DNA of 64,000 bases, from NCBI RefSeq assembly GCF_001656035.1, contig NZ_CP010029.1, positions 1,600,288-1,664,287 of the forward strand, read 5' to 3'. A program made the position numbers and the translations under genes. The notes beneath the pieces were generated by a model. The model did not search any database. It was not told the DNA's origin and worked only from the letters and a program-made list of their open reading frames with translations. This document shows, piece after piece, positions 8,391 to 17,887 of this stretch (position 1 is its first letter; each line of letters opens with the position of its first letter). The stretch comes from Yersinia entomophaga (lineage in GTDB: Bacteria > Pseudomonadota > Gammaproteobacteria > Enterobacterales > Enterobacteriaceae).

Positions 8391-9590
8391 TTACGCTAAC
8401 GCGCGAGCCAGTAGCGTAATCGGATGCTCACATTTCTTGCTGGTCGACATTTCAATCTGCCATTTACAGGTTTCACAATCCGTAATCACCAAATCTACCC
8501 CGCTCTCCTCAATCTGACGAAATAACGAAGCGCCAATGCCTTGCGAAGTGGCGTAATTCTCAGATTTAAACCCATAAGTACCGGCAATTCCACAGCATTG
8601 AGAATCCAGCGTAATCAGTTCGACGCCGGGAATTCGACGCAGCAACGCCAGTGTATAAGCAGTCCAGCCCATTTTCTCCATATGACACGGCGTATGGTAA
8701 GCAATGCGCAGCGGCAGGCGTTTCAGCGGTAATTCCCGCCCCTGATCCAGTAAACGGTAAAGATAACGAGTTGCCAGTTCAACGCGATCGCGCACCGGCG
8801 TGGTATCCACATCCAATAAATGAGGATATTCATCTCGTAGAGTAAAAGTACAGCTGGAAGAAGTGGCAACCACCGGAATATCCCGCGTGATGACCGCATC
8901 TGTCAGCGATTCCAGATTAACTTTAGCCTGCTTTTTAGCCTGATCGATAAAGCCGTTGGCAATCAAAGGGACGCCGCAGCACTTTTCTCGTTTGAGCAAC
9001 TGCACGCCGATATTCATTGCATTGAAAACGCTGATTAAATCTTTCCCCAGCTGCGGATGATTGTAATTAACAAAGCAGCCGTGGAAAAACGCCACCTGTT
9101 CGGCATATTGTTGCTGTTTAGCCGCCTGCTGACGATACCAGCGGCGGAAAGTACCAAAAGAGTATTTAGGCAATTCACGGCGATGATCGATTTTCAGGGC
9201 TTTATCCAGCAAGTGACGCACTGGTTTTAATCCAGTGATAGCATTCACTACCGGTGCAAATGGCGTCGACAAAGAGCCCATTAAATCGGTATGGCTTAAA
9301 ATAGCGTCACGCAGTTTTGGTTTATTACTGCTGTAACTGGCTTTAGCACGTTGAATAATGTCGCCGATTTTAACGTCGGAAGGACAAGCCACTTCACAAC
9401 GTTTACAGTTGGTACAATATTTCAGCGCTTCGTCATACAGCATCGGATCTTTTAATCGCAGACGTTCGCCATCAGGCCCTGCCTGCTTTGGCCCCGGATA
9501 AAGCGGATTGACCTTGGCTACCGGGCAATAAGTGGTGCATACCGTACATTTAATGCAGCTTTCGAAGCTGTTATCCCGCGGCAAACTCAT
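8391..9590 (-). CDS. glpC: Anaerobic glycerol-3-phosphate dehydrogenase subunit C (GlpC)
   Basis: GlpC is the iron-sulfur subunit that links the GlpAB flavoprotein dimer to the membrane and passes electrons to menaquinone during anaerobic growth on glycerol-3-phosphate. The 399-residue protein (E. coli 396) has two 4Fe-4S clusters near the N-terminus (CIKCTVCTTYCPV and CTNCKRCEVACPS) and two CCG-type domains further on (around EKCCGVP and DSQCCGIAG). It is the last gene of glpABC, and its ATG overlaps the glpB stop by four bases. Confidence 0.96.
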   Translation of the reverse strand: MSLPRDNSFESCIKCTVCTTYCPVAKVNPLYPGPKQAGPDGERLRLKDPMLYDEALKYCTNCKRCEVACPSDVKIGDIIQRAKASYSSNKPKLRDAILSHTDLMGSLSTPFAPVVNAITGLKPVRHLLDKALKIDHRRELPKYSFGTFRRWYRQQAAKQQQYAEQVAFFHGCFVNYNHPQLGKDLISVFNAMNIGVQLLKREKCCGVPLIANGFIDQAKKQAKVNLESLTDAVITRDIPVVATSSSCTFTLRDEYPHLLDVDTTPVRDRVELATRYLYRLLDQGRELPLKRLPLRIAYHTPCHMEKMGWTAYTLALLRRIPGVELITLDSQCCGIAGTYGFKSENYATSQGIGASLFRQIEESGVDLVITDCETCKWQIEMSTSKKCEHPITLLARALA

Positions 9591-10855
9591 AGTTTAACCT
9601 CCGTGGCATCGGTAATCTGCTGAGCAGCGAACAAAGCACTGGTTAATGACACACCGGCACCGCAGCCTTGCTGTAGGGGGTCATAGCCGCCCAACACCGC
9701 TCCAATCGCATAAAGATTTTCCAAAGGCTCGCCGCCGCGCATAGCGCGTAACTGCTTATCGGTCTGCACGCCGAACTGTAGGTAAGGCTGAGCATCAAAC
9801 ATGTCGCTGCGACTCCAGTCCGCCCGATTACTCAGAGAAAGCATATCCAGCCCTAAAATGGGTTCGTAAACCCGATCGAATCCGGCAATCAATCCGTTGC
9901 TAAAGAAACTGCCGCTCGCCAGTACGACATGAGGCGCTCGTAGCGGAATATCTCCGTGGTTACGGCTATACAAGCCGGTGACACGATTACCCTCGAGTTC
10001 AGCTCGTAGTACCGAATCTCCCGGCATGACTAACCCACCAAGATGTTGAAAACGTTGGCGTAATTCCTGGTGCAGACGCATACCCAATAACGATGGAGGC
10101 AGAGTCGGCAATAGCATAATCGGCTTGCCGACCGCCAGTCGCAGGGCTTCCAACTGTACCGGATTATCCAGACCGATACAGGCGGGCAATAAAATCGCCT
10201 GAGCGTGCGTAGACAAGCGGCTCAATTCTTCAGCCAAGGGAGGCAGGCTTTCCGCCAAATCCAAAACGCGGGCGATATTCACCGCGCGAAATTCACTAGG
10301 ATTATCACGCAGCCGATCTAATGCCGGCAAATGCATATAGCTGGACGTCGCCGCGACGCCCTGCGCCTGTAAGGAATCCGCCACCATCTGCGGCTGAAAA
10401 TCGAGGAATCCTTCAATACCGATAACGGCAATTCGCTCCCAAGGTAAAGTTCCGTTCAACGGTGTAGTGGGAATTTCTGCAGGACTGAGCCACGTTGGGC
10501 GTTGACTGCCCAGCGGCGTAATGCGCATGTGGTTTTCCGCCGCACTACCGACAAAAGAAAGGTGGCAACGCTCCAGTAATTTCTGCGCTTCATCCACCAG
10601 TTCGATGACCACCGCCCCCATTTTGCTGTAAGGATGCTCAGGTGCCTGTGCCGCCAAGGCTTCTAATGCCGTAAGAGGCTGGCGCACTTCGCTGCCATCA
10701 GGCAACTGAGCCAAAAGATCGAGAGAACCGGATGAAAAATGCAGCGCACTTTGCCCGGCGCTGACGATGGCGCAAGACTTTCCCTGCTCCGCCAGACGAA
10801 TACCGCAGGTTAGCCCCGCCAGCCCGCCGCCAATGATAATGGCATCAAATTTCAT
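9587..10855 (-). CDS. glpB: Anaerobic glycerol-3-phosphate dehydrogenase subunit B (GlpB)
   Basis: GlpB is the flavoprotein subunit of the anaerobic glycerol-3-phosphate dehydrogenase. With the start at 10855 the product is 422 residues (E. coli 419) and begins MKFDAIIIGGGLAGLTCG, a dinucleotide-binding Rossmann motif. LDLL and HFSSGS segments near residue 40 and a C-terminal GGYDPLQQGCGAGVS also match the family. The frame is open 37 codons upstream, but that part would lie in glpA and lacks similarity. It overlaps glpA by 11 bases and glpC by 4. Confidence 0.95.
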   Translation of the reverse strand: MKFDAIIIGGGLAGLTCGIRLAEQGKSCAIVSAGQSALHFSSGSLDLLAQLPDGSEVRQPLTALEALAAQAPEHPYSKMGAVVIELVDEAQKLLERCHLSFVGSAAENHMRITPLGSQRPTWLSPAEIPTTPLNGTLPWERIAVIGIEGFLDFQPQMVADSLQAQGVAATSSYMHLPALDRLRDNPSEFRAVNIARVLDLAESLPPLAEELSRLSTHAQAILLPACIGLDNPVQLEALRLAVGKPIMLLPTLPPSLLGMRLHQELRQRFQHLGGLVMPGDSVLRAELEGNRVTGLYSRNHGDIPLRAPHVVLASGSFFSNGLIAGFDRVYEPILGLDMLSLSNRADWSRSDMFDAQPYLQFGVQTDKQLRAMRGGEPLENLYAIGAVLGGYDPLQQGCGAGVSLTSALFAAQQITDATEVKL

Positions 10856-12503
10856 CGCTTTTCTCCTGCGCCGATGGAATCGCGGCAGTCTGGTGACCCA
10901 GCCCGCACAGTCCTTGATATACCCAACTGGTAAATTCACTTTCCCGCAGCGCATCGCCCCAGGCAATTGGACGGACGCCTTTCCAGCGCTCGTTGAGGAA
11001 TTGGGTCAGTTGCTCGCGAGATTGCTGTGGCGTGGTGACATTAAAACGATTTAGTAAGCCAGCGGCACGACAGGCGCAGAGTTCACCCTGACAGGTTCCC
11101 ATCCCGACGCGAGTGCGTCTTCGTAAATCCAATAAATTGTTTACCGTGAGCGATTCGACGGCATAACGCACTTCACCTGCGGTCACAGCTTCGCATTCGC
11201 ATACCAGGCTATTATCCAGCCGATTACCGTCCAATAATTGAGTGGCTCTATCTCCGTGACGATAAACCGCAGAGCCGCGAATACTGGCTGGCAGAGAAAC
11301 AACCTTACGTAAAGTCTGTTCTGCGGACTGGCGAGAACCGGGCAGCGGCTCTTGTGCCGTGGTGCAACTGGCCTGATGCCCCAGTTTTTCACACACTTTA
11401 TCCGTCGCCCATTCTGCCATTAACCGGTAAGTCATTAATTTGCCACCAGTAATGGTGATAAAACCCTCCAGCCCATCGCGGCTGGCGTGATCCAGCAAAA
11501 CAATACCGCGGCTAACGTTACGGCCGCTCGGATCGTCGTCGCTGGCGACCAGAGGACGAACGCCAGCATAGGCGCGTAAAATGCGGGTTGCCGCCAGTTT
11601 CGGCGACAGTTTCGATCCTTCCCGAATCAAAATATCCACTTCCTGTGGCGTGACGATCATGTTGTCTATCTGGTCATAATCAATATGCGTTGAGGTCGTA
11701 CCGATCAGTGAAATAGTGTCTCCCGGCACTAAAATATCGGCGTCGGCCGGTTTGCGGCAACGGTTAATCACCATGTTATTAATGCGGTGCCCCAAAATCA
11801 GTAACGCGCCTTTCGCAGGGAACATTCGCACTCGCAGATCGGCATACTCGGCAATGTGTTGCCCCCAAATGCCTGCGGCGTTAACCACGATTCGGGCATG
11901 AATTTTATACTGGCGCTGGTTTTTGTGATCGAAAACGCTCACGCCGGTCACTCGGTCACCCTGACGGATAAGACCAATAACTTCATGATATGTCAGTACA
12001 TTAGCGCCATGTTCGCGAGCGTCCAGCATATTGGCGGCGGTGAGACGGAAAGGGTCAACGGTGCCGTCAGGTACTTTAACTGCACCAATCATGGCCGGAT
12101 TGGCCGCCGGTTCCATTCGCAGCGCCAACGCCGGATCGATCGCTTCCGCGTCAATACCCGCCAACTGGCAGCGGGTGATAAATTGCTGCTGATATTCGAG
12201 AGAATCTTCTGGCAGCGTGATAAACAAGCCATTGGTTGGTTCAATACAGTGGCGGGCAATACGTTTGAGGATACGATTCTCTTCAATACATTCTTTGGCT
12301 GATTCGCCGTCGGTTACCGCATAGCGCGCGCCGCTGTGCAGCAAGCCGTGATTCCTGCCAGTCGCACCGGTAGCGATGTCGTGTCGCTCCAGTAAAATAC
12401 AGCCTAACCCACGGCGGGCGCAGTCTCTAGCTATGCCCGCACCGGTGGCGCCGCCGCCAATGATGATGACATCCGTTTCGCTGTAAGGAGAACTGTTCGT
12501 CAT
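10845..12503 (-). CDS. glpA: Anaerobic glycerol-3-phosphate dehydrogenase subunit A (GlpA)
   Basis: GlpA is the catalytic FAD subunit that oxidises sn-glycerol-3-phosphate to dihydroxyacetone phosphate. The 552-residue protein (E. coli 542) begins MTNSSPYSETDVIIIGGGATGAG, the FAD-binding fold. HDIATGATGRNHGLLHSGARY follows near residues 50-70, then GTTSTHIDYDQ. A C-terminal BFD-type domain has four cysteines (CECE ... GTCQGELCACR). An in-frame start 20 codons upstream is possible but less likely by comparison. glpABC is divergent from glpTQ across a shared regulatory region. Confidence 0.96.
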   Translation of the reverse strand: MTNSSPYSETDVIIIGGGATGAGIARDCARRGLGCILLERHDIATGATGRNHGLLHSGARYAVTDGESAKECIEENRILKRIARHCIEPTNGLFITLPEDSLEYQQQFITRCQLAGIDAEAIDPALALRMEPAANPAMIGAVKVPDGTVDPFRLTAANMLDAREHGANVLTYHEVIGLIRQGDRVTGVSVFDHKNQRQYKIHARIVVNAAGIWGQHIAEYADLRVRMFPAKGALLILGHRINNMVINRCRKPADADILVPGDTISLIGTTSTHIDYDQIDNMIVTPQEVDILIREGSKLSPKLAATRILRAYAGVRPLVASDDDPSGRNVSRGIVLLDHASRDGLEGFITITGGKLMTYRLMAEWATDKVCEKLGHQASCTTAQEPLPGSRQSAEQTLRKVVSLPASIRGSAVYRHGDRATQLLDGNRLDNSLVCECEAVTAGEVRYAVESLTVNNLLDLRRRTRVGMGTCQGELCACRAAGLLNRFNVTTPQQSREQLTQFLNERWKGVRPIAWGDALRESEFTSWVYQGLCGLGHQTAAIPSAQEKSDEI

Positions 12504-12883
12504 GAAAGACCCCACTCTATAGACAACCGCCTGGCGGTCAATTTTACATCTATTGAGACACAATAATTAGGGTCATTGTTTGATAAGGAACAAAAACGAA
12601 CCAAAAACGAAAACCAAATGATGGATAAAAACCATGATTGTGATCAAAGTCACACAGGAGCACCCACTTTTTATTTCAAATCGTTAACCAATCGCTCAAA
12701 ATCGCACCCGCTTACATAAAACTGTAACAATTGCGCCATCCCTCACAGATAAACAACGCGTTTTTATCTAGCATTGCGCTCGTTATAGAACATAAACGAT
12801 AACCAGGTTGGCAGTTCAACCACCCGCTAGACACCAGGCTATGCTGGGATCAAAAAGTACGTATAACGCCATTGGAGGCACTC
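12504..12883. promoter_or_regulatory. Divergent glpABC / glpTQ control region with GlpR-like sites
   Basis: These 380 bases hold the promoters of both glp operons. Candidate half-sites for the repressor GlpR (A-rich AACGAAMA elements) occur around 12590-12614, where AAAACGAACC and AAAACGAAAACC follow each other, and around 12785-12802 (ATAGAACATAAACGATAA). GlpR is expected to repress both operons until glycerol-3-phosphate binds it. The exact operators are inferred by resemblance and could be shifted. A CRP site is listed separately. Confidence 0.55.
12639..12654. promoter_or_regulatory. CRP binding site between glpA and glpT
   Basis: TGTGATCAAAGTCACA is an exact TGTGA-N6-TCACA match to the CRP consensus. 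It sits roughly midway between the divergent operons, so cAMP-CRP could activate both. CRP control of the glp regulon is well established in E. coli. Confidence 0.88.
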
Positions 12884-14239
12884 ATGTTGAGTATATTTAA
12901 GCCTGCGGCTCACCAAGCCCGGCTGTCAGAAGATCGGATTGATCCGACTTATCGCCGATTACGCTGGCAAATATTTATGGGCATCTTCTTCGGTTACGCT
13001 GCCTATTATTTGGTTCGCAAAAACTTTACATTGGCCATGCCGTATTTGATCGAGCAGGGCTTCTCCCGTGGGGATTTGGGTTTTGCCTTATCCGGTATTT
13101 CCATTGCTTACGGTTTCTCTAAATTTATCATGGGTTCGGTTTCCGACCGCTCAAACCCACGCGTGTTTCTCTCCGCCGGTTTGATTCTGGCCGCCGCCGT
13201 GATGCTGTTTATGGGCTTTGTCCCTTGGGCTACCTCCAGCATTGCCGTGATGTTCGTTCTACTCTTCCTGTGCGGTTGGTTCCAGGGAATGGGCTGGCCT
13301 CCGTGCGGTCGAACCATGGTTCACTGGTGGTCGAAGAAAGAGCGTGGCAGCATCGTATCCGTTTGGAACTGCGCCCATAACGTCGGTGGTGGTCTGCCGC
13401 CATTGCTGTTCCTGCTGGGGATGGCCTGGTTTAACGACTGGAAAGCCGCGTTATATATGCCTGCTTTCGGTGCCATTTTAGTGGCGTTGATCGTTTTCGG
13501 TCTGATGCGCGATACCCCTCAATCCTGCGGTTTACCACCGATTGAAGAGTACAAAAACGACTATCCAGACGATTACTCGAAAGAAGCAGAAGAAGAACTG
13601 ACGGCTAAACAGATCTTCATGCAATACATTCTGCCGAATAAATTGCTGTGGTATATCGCCATTGCCAACGTATTCGTATACCTGCTGCGTTACGGCATTC
13701 TGGACTGGTCACCAACCTACCTGAAAGAAGTGAAACACTTCGCTCTGGATAAATCCTCATGGGCCTATTTCTTGTATGAATATGCCGGGATTCCAGGAAC
13801 GCTGCTGTGCGGCTGGATGTCCGATAAAGTGTTTAAAGGTAACCGCGGTGCAACCGGCGTGTTCTTTATGATACTGGTCACTATTGCCACCATCATTTAC
13901 TGGCTGAACCCGGTCGGCAACCCAGGCATTGATATGGCCTGTATGATCACCATCGGCTTCCTGATTTATGGCCCAGTAATGCTGATTGGTCTGCATGCGC
14001 TGGAACTGGCACCGAAGAAAGCGGCAGGCACTGCGGCGGGCTTCACCGGTCTGTTCGGTTATCTGGGCGGATCGGTTGCAGCTAGCGCCATCGTTGGTTA
14101 TACCGTTGACTTCTTCGGTTGGGACGGCGGCTTTATGGTGATGATTGGCGGCAGCATTCTGGCGGTTCTATTACTGATCGTCGTTATGTTCAGCGAGAAA
14201 AAACATCACGAAGAGATGGCAAAAAACCGCGCTAACTAA
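12884..14239 (+). CDS. glpT: Glycerol-3-phosphate:phosphate antiporter GlpT
   Basis: GlpT exchanges external glycerol-3-phosphate for internal phosphate across the inner membrane and is also the uptake route for fosfomycin. The 451-residue MFS protein has 12 helices and is very close to the E. coli protein. It keeps the YYLVRKNF segment with a substrate-contacting Arg and the [19 protein letters not shown] loop. The ATG at 12884 follows a GGAGG ribosome binding site; an ATG four codons upstream overlaps that site and is unlikely. glpQ lies 96 bases downstream. Confidence 0.97.
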   Translation: MLSIFKPAAHQARLSEDRIDPTYRRLRWQIFMGIFFGYAAYYLVRKNFTLAMPYLIEQGFSRGDLGFALSGISIAYGFSKFIMGSVSDRSNPRVFLSAGLILAAAVMLFMGFVPWATSSIAVMFVLLFLCGWFQGMGWPPCGRTMVHWWSKKERGSIVSVWNCAHNVGGGLPPLLFLLGMAWFNDWKAALYMPAFGAILVALIVFGLMRDTPQSCGLPPIEEYKNDYPDDYSKEAEEELTAKQIFMQYILPNKLLWYIAIANVFVYLLRYGILDWSPTYLKEVKHFALDKSSWAYFLYEYAGIPGTLLCGWMSDKVFKGNRGATGVFFMILVTIATIIYWLNPVGNPGIDMACMITIGFLIYGPVMLIGLHALELAPKKAAGTAAGFTGLFGYLGGSVAASAIVGYTVDFFGWDGGFMVMIGGSILAVLLLIVVMFSEKKHHEEMAKNRAN

Positions 14240-14265
14240 GGCTCGGTAGTCAATCTCAGCGTTTC

Positions 14266-14302
14266 AGGCCGTGCCGTTATCTTTGGCGACACGGCCTTTT
14301 TT
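14266..14302 (+). terminator. Intrinsic terminator between glpT and glpQ
   Basis: A stem AGGCCGTG (14266-14273) and CACGGCCT (14290-14297) with a 16-base loop is followed by a run of six T residues. It ends 33 bases before glpQ, so it should reduce read-through into glpQ or act as a 3' stabiliser of glpT mRNA. Confidence 0.75.
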
Positions 14303-14335
14303 GTACCCTAAAACCAAAAGTGGAGTAGGTAAACC

Positions 14336-15412
14336 ATGCAAACTCACGTTAAAGCCTTGGTAGCTGGCATTATTCTGGCCTCATCAATGGCCGGAGTAGC
14401 TCAGGCCGCAGAGAAAATTGTCATCGCACATCGCGGTGCCAGCGGCTATTTGCCAGAACATACCTTACCGTCGAAAGCGATGGCTTATGCTCAGGGAGCC
14501 GATTACTTAGAACAAGATTTAGTGATGACTAAAGATAATGAGTTGGTGGTTTTACACGACCATTATCTGGATCGAGTTACCGATGTTGCGGAGCGCTTCC
14601 CAGATCGGGCGCGTAAAGATGGACGTTACTACGCCATTGATTTTACTCTGCCAGAAATCAAATCCCTGAAATTCACCGAAGGTTTTGATATCAAAGACGG
14701 CAAAAAGGTACAAAGCTACCCGGGCCGGTTCCCAATGGGTAAATCCGATTTCCGTGTGCATACCTTCCAGGAAGAGATCGAGTTCATTCAAGGATTGAAT
14801 CACTCAACCGGTAAGAATATCGGTATCTATCCAGAAATTAAGGCGCCGTGGTTCCACCGTCAGGAAGGAAAAGATATCTCTGCCAAGGTGCTGGACGTGC
14901 TAAAAGAGTACGGTTACACCACCAAAGGAGACAAAGTTTATCTGCAATGCTTTGATGCCAATGAACTAAAGCGAATTAAGAACGAGCTGGAACCGCAAAA
15001 AGGCATGGATTTGAAACTGATTCAGTTGGTGGCCTATACGGATTGGAATGAAACCTATGAACAACAGCCAAACGGTAAGTGGGTAAATTATAGCTATGAT
15101 TGGATGTTCAAACCGGGCGCGATGAAGCAGGTCGCACAGTACGCTGACGGTATTGGGCCGGATTATCATATGCTAGTGGCAGCCGAATCTACGCCGGGCA
15201 AGATTGTGCTAACTGAGATGGTTAAGGATGCCCACGCCAGCAATATGATGGTGCATCCATACACGATTCGCGCCGATGCGTTGCCGAAATATGCCACCGA
15301 CGTCAATCAGCTGTACGACATTATCTACAATCAGGCGCAGGTTGACGGTGTGTTTACTGATTTCCCAGATAAAGGCGTTCAGTTCCTGCAAAAGCAGGGG
15401 CAGCATAAGTAA
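14336..15412 (+). CDS. glpQ: Periplasmic glycerophosphodiester phosphodiesterase GlpQ
   Basis: GlpQ hydrolyses glycerophosphodiesters in the periplasm to glycerol-3-phosphate and an alcohol, feeding GlpT. The 358-residue protein has a Sec signal peptide of about 24 residues ending AQA. Then come the GDPD catalytic segment IAHRGASGYLPEHT with the conserved His-Arg, and the metal-binding EQDLVMTKDNELVVLHD. Length and order agree with E. coli GlpQ. A GGAGTAGG ribosome binding site precedes the ATG. Uptake and hydrolysis are encoded together, while glpABC opposite encodes the oxidation step. Confidence 0.96.
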   Translation: MQTHVKALVAGIILASSMAGVAQAAEKIVIAHRGASGYLPEHTLPSKAMAYAQGADYLEQDLVMTKDNELVVLHDHYLDRVTDVAERFPDRARKDGRYYAIDFTLPEIKSLKFTEGFDIKDGKKVQSYPGRFPMGKSDFRVHTFQEEIEFIQGLNHSTGKNIGIYPEIKAPWFHRQEGKDISAKVLDVLKEYGYTTKGDKVYLQCFDANELKRIKNELEPQKGMDLKLIQLVAYTDWNETYEQQPNGKWVNYSYDWMFKPGAMKQVAQYADGIGPDYHMLVAAESTPGKIVLTEMVKDAHASNMMVHPYTIRADALPKYATDVNQLYDIIYNQAQVDGVFTDFPDKGVQFLQKQGQHK

Positions 15413-15421
15413 CCAAAATAT

Positions 15422-15445
15422 CAGGGCGCATTTTTATGCGCCCTG
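15422..15445. terminator. Bidirectional hairpin between glpQ and the chaperone gene
   Basis: A 10-bp perfect stem CAGGGCGCAT/ATGCGCCCTG with a TTTT loop lies between the convergent stops of glpQ and the T3SS chaperone gene. Neither side has a strong U-tract, so termination may be partial in both directions. Confidence 0.55.
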
Positions 15446-15449
15446 TCCA

Positions 15450-15791
15450 TCAAAAATAAGCCACTTGCTCTTTTGCTTGAAAGATCTGAGCTAAATAGCC
15501 CTTAAACTGTTCGGTAATCTGTTCTGCCGCATCATTCATATCTATATAGGTGGTTGCCAGCACTAGCCCATCAGCGACAGAAAATATCACTTTATTGCCG
15601 TAGTTATAGGACAAAAGTTGTAGCAAACAATCGTATTGCTGAGGCACTGGAGCAAACGGGCAAATCAATTCTGCGTTATCATCCTCAGTATCAATATAAA
15701 CAATAAATTCGTCATTTATATTAATATAATTATCTTCTCCATGAGGAGTGGTGGCAAAATATTGAAGTAGTAATTGCGAGCTTTCATCCAT
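15450..15791 (-). CDS. SigE/IpgE-type class I type III secretion chaperone
   Basis: The 113-residue protein is very acidic (18 Asp/Glu against 3 Lys and no Arg) and has the size and layout of the SycE/CesT-fold class IA chaperones. It most resembles Salmonella SigE (PipC), also 113 residues, in the ICPFAPVPQQYDCLLQLLSYNY segment (compare CCPFMPLPDD...LRLNY). Such chaperones bind the N-terminal part of one effector as dimers and keep it secretion-competent. It starts 8 bases after the phosphatase stop, reproducing the sopB-sigE and ipgD-ipgE order. The A+T-rich composition suggests transfer together with the effector. Confidence 0.82.
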   Translation of the reverse strand: MDESSQLLLQYFATTPHGEDNYININDEFIVYIDTEDDNAELICPFAPVPQQYDCLLQLLSYNYGNKVIFSVADGLVLATTYIDMNDAAEQITEQFKGYLAQIFQAKEQVAYF

Positions 15792-15799
15792 GACTGTAC

Positions 15800-17887
15800 C
15801 TATTTATTATAAGGAGCTAATCCACGAAGTTGCTTAACCAGGTCTGTATCATCGACCCGTTTTACGGCAACATTTTTGATTTTATCAAAAGCTTTACTCC
15901 CTTCGGTATGCATATTAGCGGCTTGAATTTGAAGGTTACTGCTATTTAATGCGACCATTTTATAAAGTGCTTTCCCATCAACCGATAATTCCCTACTAGG
16001 AGAGAGCGAATGGTTAAAATGTAATGATGCCAACTCACGCTTAACTTCTATATCAAGTAAAGCCGTGCGATCTTTACCACTTTTACAATTCCAACAAGGC
16101 GTCACACCAATAGCATTGGAAAGTAACACTATTCGCCTGACAAATTTATAGGGATCAATTTTATTAGAGTAAGATTTATCATGCCACATTTCCATTAACT
16201 GCCTCGACAGTTCTCTAACCAATTTTATATTATTATCATCCGGTTTATTTTTCGTATTAATAAGATAATCGCCCACCCAGCCGCCTGGTTTAGAGATGTC
16301 CAGCTCATCACCTAGCATTAATTTTATAGAGGGTTCATTGTATTGATTTGAAACCTCCCAAGACTTATTCTTTGGAATACCAAATCCATTAGGGAATATA
16401 GGTAGAAAGGCCATTGAATTAACGCCAAAGTTAAATGCGGCCAACTGTAAATTCATTTTAATTTCTTGTTGCTTCCCACTCGCGTCGCGTATATATAAAA
16501 CTAATGGCTTGGATTCTGACAATGTTTTCCAAGCGCCCATCTGTATCGTTAACTGAGTCCCTTCCGTGTCCTTCAAAAAATCCTGCGCCGTCAGTAAGCT
16601 AGTAGAAGTTAACCGCAAATCAATCGTCTCTCCATTCAGAGCCTTTTGCAGCTTTTCTGGATGCTGGAACAATGCGGCAAGAACGACTTCGCGTCCGCGT
16701 TCAAGCGCTATCGATTGACTGTCTTCCTTGCTAATTTTCACGCTATGCGGACCAAGAGAGGCATGTCGAATCCCCTCGAGCAAAATCTCTGGCCGCCCGT
16801 TCTTCTGTAACGAAAACTTAGACACCCACAAATTAACTGCGTGCTGAGAATTACCGCTATCAGCAGAACAAACGCCACCATTTTTATAACTAGTGGGGAA
16901 TATGTCATCCTCTCCCTGCTCAAGTTTCAATTGACCGGCAGGTATTGACTCACTAATAAATTTGCATCCCAAATAGTCAAACTGAGACTTTTGTATATTC
17001 CACTCTGCCGTATTCAATAATCTGATACTGGCTTGTTTAAATTCCCGCTTAGCATTCTCTTTGGCTAACTTAGCGTTCATTCCTTGTTCTTTATAAAATT
17101 GAGTGAGAACATCCATAACTTCTTTCTTACAGTGTTTAATACTGTCGTATTCAGCATTGCTAATGGGCTGGTTTTCTAATGACGTAGGATTTTTTAAATT
17201 ATTCTTTTTAAATTCCAAATCCATTGTGGCTTCTAACTTTCCATAAAAACCATTGGAATCATCATCTTTCAAAACATCCAGAGCCACTTTGATATAATCT
17301 AATTTTAATTGGCGAGTGTCTTTAGCATAATTCAATATATGATCTGAAAATGAACTTTCTTTTGATTTATCTCTGGCATGTTTTTTTATCGTCATGCTTT
17401 TTTGTTCAAATTTATCTATCGCTTTATCTTTCGCCTGTAGGTCACCCTCACCGTTTCTTATATAATGTTGACAAAGAATATCCACAATTTCATTCTCGTG
17501 CTGTGTAACACTAATATCATTAGTAATATCAGTCGATAGTTCGAACGATGGTTCTATATCTCCTAATTCTTTTGAAATGGTATTTATCTTTTTGATAAAA
17601 GGCATTTTTTCGAGAGAATAGCCAGTGGCGGATTTATCATTATCCGGGATCAACACCTCAAGAGCTATATCCGCATATCTCAACTTTAGCTGTCTGATTG
17701 AACTCCTTATTGTATCAACCGACTCTGATTTCTTCTGATGGATATAGCTAACACCAGCAATATTTTCTGGCTTACGCGGAGGTGAAGAACCAAACCCTAA
17801 TATTTTCTTGTTCTCACTCTTTTCAACTTTATCATATGAATGATTAGATTTAGTTACATTATTATTTATCGCAAAGTCGTTTGACAT
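15800..17887 (-). CDS. SopB/IpgD-family inositol phosphate phosphatase, type III effector with a duplicated N-terminal domain
   Basis: This 695-residue protein belongs to the SopB/SigD/IpgD effectors, which dephosphorylate phosphoinositides in host cells. The active-site CX5R motif is intact: NCKSGKDRT with Cys601 and Arg607, inside a CWNCKSGKDRTALLD context nearly identical to SopB. PGGWVGDYL (534-542) and FGVN (487-490) also match. SopB has about 561 residues; the extra 130 come from two related N-terminal blocks, about 61-172 and 188-295. Both start with RQLKL..(Y)..(V/I)AL.VL and end with E(I/V)(V/M)D(I/V)L, matching the SopB region that binds Cdc42. Residues 1-60 are polar and suit a secretion and chaperone-binding signal. 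The ATG at 17887 follows GGAGG; a start nine codons upstream is possible. A+T content is well above its neighbours. No secretion apparatus is nearby. Confidence 0.88.
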   Translation of the reverse strand: MSNDFAINNNVTKSNHSYDKVEKSENKKILGFGSSPPRKPENIAGVSYIHQKKSESVDTIRSSIRQLKLRYADIALEVLIPDNDKSATGYSLEKMPFIKKINTISKELGDIEPSFELSTDITNDISVTQHENEIVDILCQHYIRNGEGDLQAKDKAIDKFEQKSMTIKKHARDKSKESSFSDHILNYAKDTRQLKLDYIKVALDVLKDDDSNGFYGKLEATMDLEFKKNNLKNPTSLENQPISNAEYDSIKHCKKEVMDVLTQFYKEQGMNAKLAKENAKREFKQASIRLLNTAEWNIQKSQFDYLGCKFISESIPAGQLKLEQGEDDIFPTSYKNGGVCSADSGNSQHAVNLWVSKFSLQKNGRPEILLEGIRHASLGPHSVKISKEDSQSIALERGREVVLAALFQHPEKLQKALNGETIDLRLTSTSLLTAQDFLKDTEGTQLTIQMGAWKTLSESKPLVLYIRDASGKQQEIKMNLQLAAFNFGVNSMAFLPIFPNGFGIPKNKSWEVSNQYNEPSIKLMLGDELDISKPGGWVGDYLINTKNKPDDNNIKLVRELSRQLMEMWHDKSYSNKIDPYKFVRRIVLLSNAIGVTPCWNCKSGKDRTALLDIEVKRELASLHFNHSLSPSRELSVDGKALYKMVALNSSNLQIQAANMHTEGSKAFDKIKNVAVKRVDDTDLVKQLRGLAPYNK

